From NCBI GenBank assembly GCA_021819025.1, contig JAKASN010000106.1, positions 1 to 6,694 on the forward strand: 6,694 nucleotides of DNA. Reading direction: 5' to 3'. How positions within the stretch are numbered: the stretch's first letter is position 1; each line of letters opens with the position of its first letter. Origin of the DNA: Actinomycetes bacterium (GTDB lineage: Bacteria > Actinomycetota > Acidimicrobiia > Acidimicrobiales > Acidimicrobiaceae). Positions 6,181 through 6,694 of this stretch are shown one piece after another. Made by a program: the position numbers and the translations under genes. Under the pieces are notes generated by a model, which saw only the letters and a list, made by a program, of their open reading frames with translations, made no database searches and was not told where the DNA came from.

Positions 6181-6186
6181 TAATAT
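6181..6186 (+). promoter_or_regulatory. -10 box giving a probable leaderless MNT transcript
   Basis: TAATAT lies six bases before the ATG at 6193. Transcription normally begins about 6-7 bases after the -10 hexamer, which puts the start at or next to the A of the ATG, so the mRNA would be leaderless. This agrees with the absence of any Shine-Dalgarno before 6193. No convincing -35 was found 16-18 bases upstream. Leaderless transcripts are common in actinobacteria. Confidence 0.45.
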
Positions 6187-6192
6187 GGTGTT

Positions 6193-6510
6193 ATGAAGTC
6201 GGTAACCACCAAGAAGCAAGTGAGGCCATCAGAGCAACTTGCCGAAAGTCGAAGCGAGGTGCTCGCCGTTCTCGCTCGTTACGGGGCGACCAATATACGG
6301 GTCTTCGGCTCCGTCGCCCGTGGAGAAGACGAATGCGATTCCGACCTCGACATGCTTGTAGATCTCCCGCCAGGTACAGGACTTTTCAAGCGGGGGCGAC
6401 TCACCCAGGACTTAGAGGACATACTTGGATGCAGGGTCGATCTAGTGCAAGCTTGCGAAGTGCATGAAAGATCGAGGGACCGCGTCCTCGCGGAGGCACG
6501 TCCATTGTGA
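6193..6510 (+). CDS. mntA: MNT-family nucleotidyltransferase antitoxin
   Basis: A 105-residue minimal nucleotidyltransferase, the antitoxin half of MNT-HepT modules. In characterised systems MNT transfers AMP units from ATP to a tyrosine next to the HepT active site and so silences the RNase. Seen: the family signature GSVARGEDECDSDLDMLV (39-56), with Gly39-Ser40 and the metal-binding pair Asp51/Asp53; and a third acidic residue, D83 in CRVDLV (80-85), at the expected spacing. All three catalytic carboxylates are present, so the enzyme should be active. Length is normal for the family. The ATG at 6193 follows a TAATAT -10 by six bases, with no Shine-Dalgarno. The stop TGA (6508-6510) overlaps the GTG start of hepT, so the two are probably translated in a coupled way. 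Two-gene regulation by the module itself is plausible but not visible here. mntA is a family-level name. Confidence 0.88.
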   Translation: MKSVTTKKQVRPSEQLAESRSEVLAVLARYGATNIRVFGSVARGEDECDSDLDMLVDLPPGTGLFKRGRLTQDLEDILGCRVDLVQACEVHERSRDRVLAEARPL

Positions 6511-6694
6511 CACCCACGGATAGCGACCGTATTGCTCACATCCTCGATGCTATCGAGCGGATCGAGCGCTGGACTGCAGAACATCAACATGACGACATTT
6601 ACCGCTCGGCGATAATGCGCCAGATGGAAATAATCGGAGAGGCTGCGACGCGCCTAAGCGTGACGTTTAAGTCTGCCCATCCCACGATTCCCTG
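6507..6694 (+). CDS. hepT: HepT-like HEPN toxin (partial at window edge)
   Basis: GTG at 6507 overlaps the antitoxin stop (GTGA) and opens a frame that runs to the window edge: MTPTDSDRIAHILDAIERI, a helical middle, then IIGEAATRLSVTFKSAHP and TIPW. This is the N-terminal part of a HepT (DUF86-type) HEPN protein; IIGEA followed by a HPxIPW element is typical. HepT is a small all-alpha ribonuclease toxin that acts in complex with MNT. About 62 codons are visible out of about 110. The catalytic R-x4-6-H-x-Y motif lies beyond the window, so whether the toxin is intact is unknown. The related relic at 4199-4427 shows what the missing C-terminus should resemble. GTG is chosen by the overlap; no other start fits this frame nearby. 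Confidence 0.85.
   Translation, partial: MTPTDSDRIAHILDAIERIERWTAEHQHDDIYRSAIMRQMEIIGEAATRLSVTFKSAHPTIP

Noticed and set aside
1..6694. CRISPR array, tRNA or rRNA gene
   Set aside because: No regularly spaced direct repeats, no tRNA T-arm (GGTTCGAAT-like) with a cloverleaf, and no rRNA-like conserved stretch were seen.

Overview
The window looks like a piece of accessory chromosome from a moderately GC-rich bacterium, probably an actinobacterium or relative. This rests on the actinobacterial flavour of the CpaF-type ATPase, a GTG start, a -10 box placed for leaderless transcription, and compact ATGA/GTGA gene junctions. No rRNA or tRNA is present to settle the taxonomy, so it is an inference. 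Intact genes alternate with decayed ones, as is typical of a region of repeated insertion and deletion.

Layout, all on the plus strand. 1-62: the last codons of an upstream gene, overlapping (ATGA) a family-4-like glycosyltransferase at 59-1117. 1118-1777: no intact gene, but a decayed IS1634/IS4-type transposase fragment (about 1209-1416) flanked by a 9-base repeat, a short possible ORF (1570-1683) and a GC-rich palindrome. 1778-3939: a compact two-gene operon with higher GC, a PaaK-like acyl-CoA ligase and a crotonase-fold protein joined by an ATGA overlap. 3940-4198: nothing recognised. 4199-4427: a 5'-truncated, frameshifted hepT toxin relic. 4428-5161: no credible gene, only hairpins, palindromes and a weak promoter candidate. 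5162-6067: a CpaF/TadA-type secretion ATPase that stops just after Walker B and looks broken. 6193-6694: an MNT-HepT toxin-antitoxin pair with the antitoxin complete and the toxin cut by the window edge.

Functionally, the ligase and crotonase very probably act in sequence on one carboxylic acid: activation to a CoA thioester, then isomerisation, hydration or another crotonase reaction. The crotonase keeps only one of the two classical catalytic glutamates. MNT-HepT is a two-gene addiction or defence module; MNT-family proteins neutralise HepT by AMPylating a tyrosine. The hepT relic 2.4 kb upstream is about 89% identical over the shared 91 bases, so related modules have occupied this locus more than once or have been duplicated. 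The ATPase has no tad/cpa partners in view.

I see no clear new multi-gene system. The most interesting items are the ligase/crotonase pair with its altered active site, the repeated hepT, and the truncated orphan ATPase next to the toxin-antitoxin promoter.
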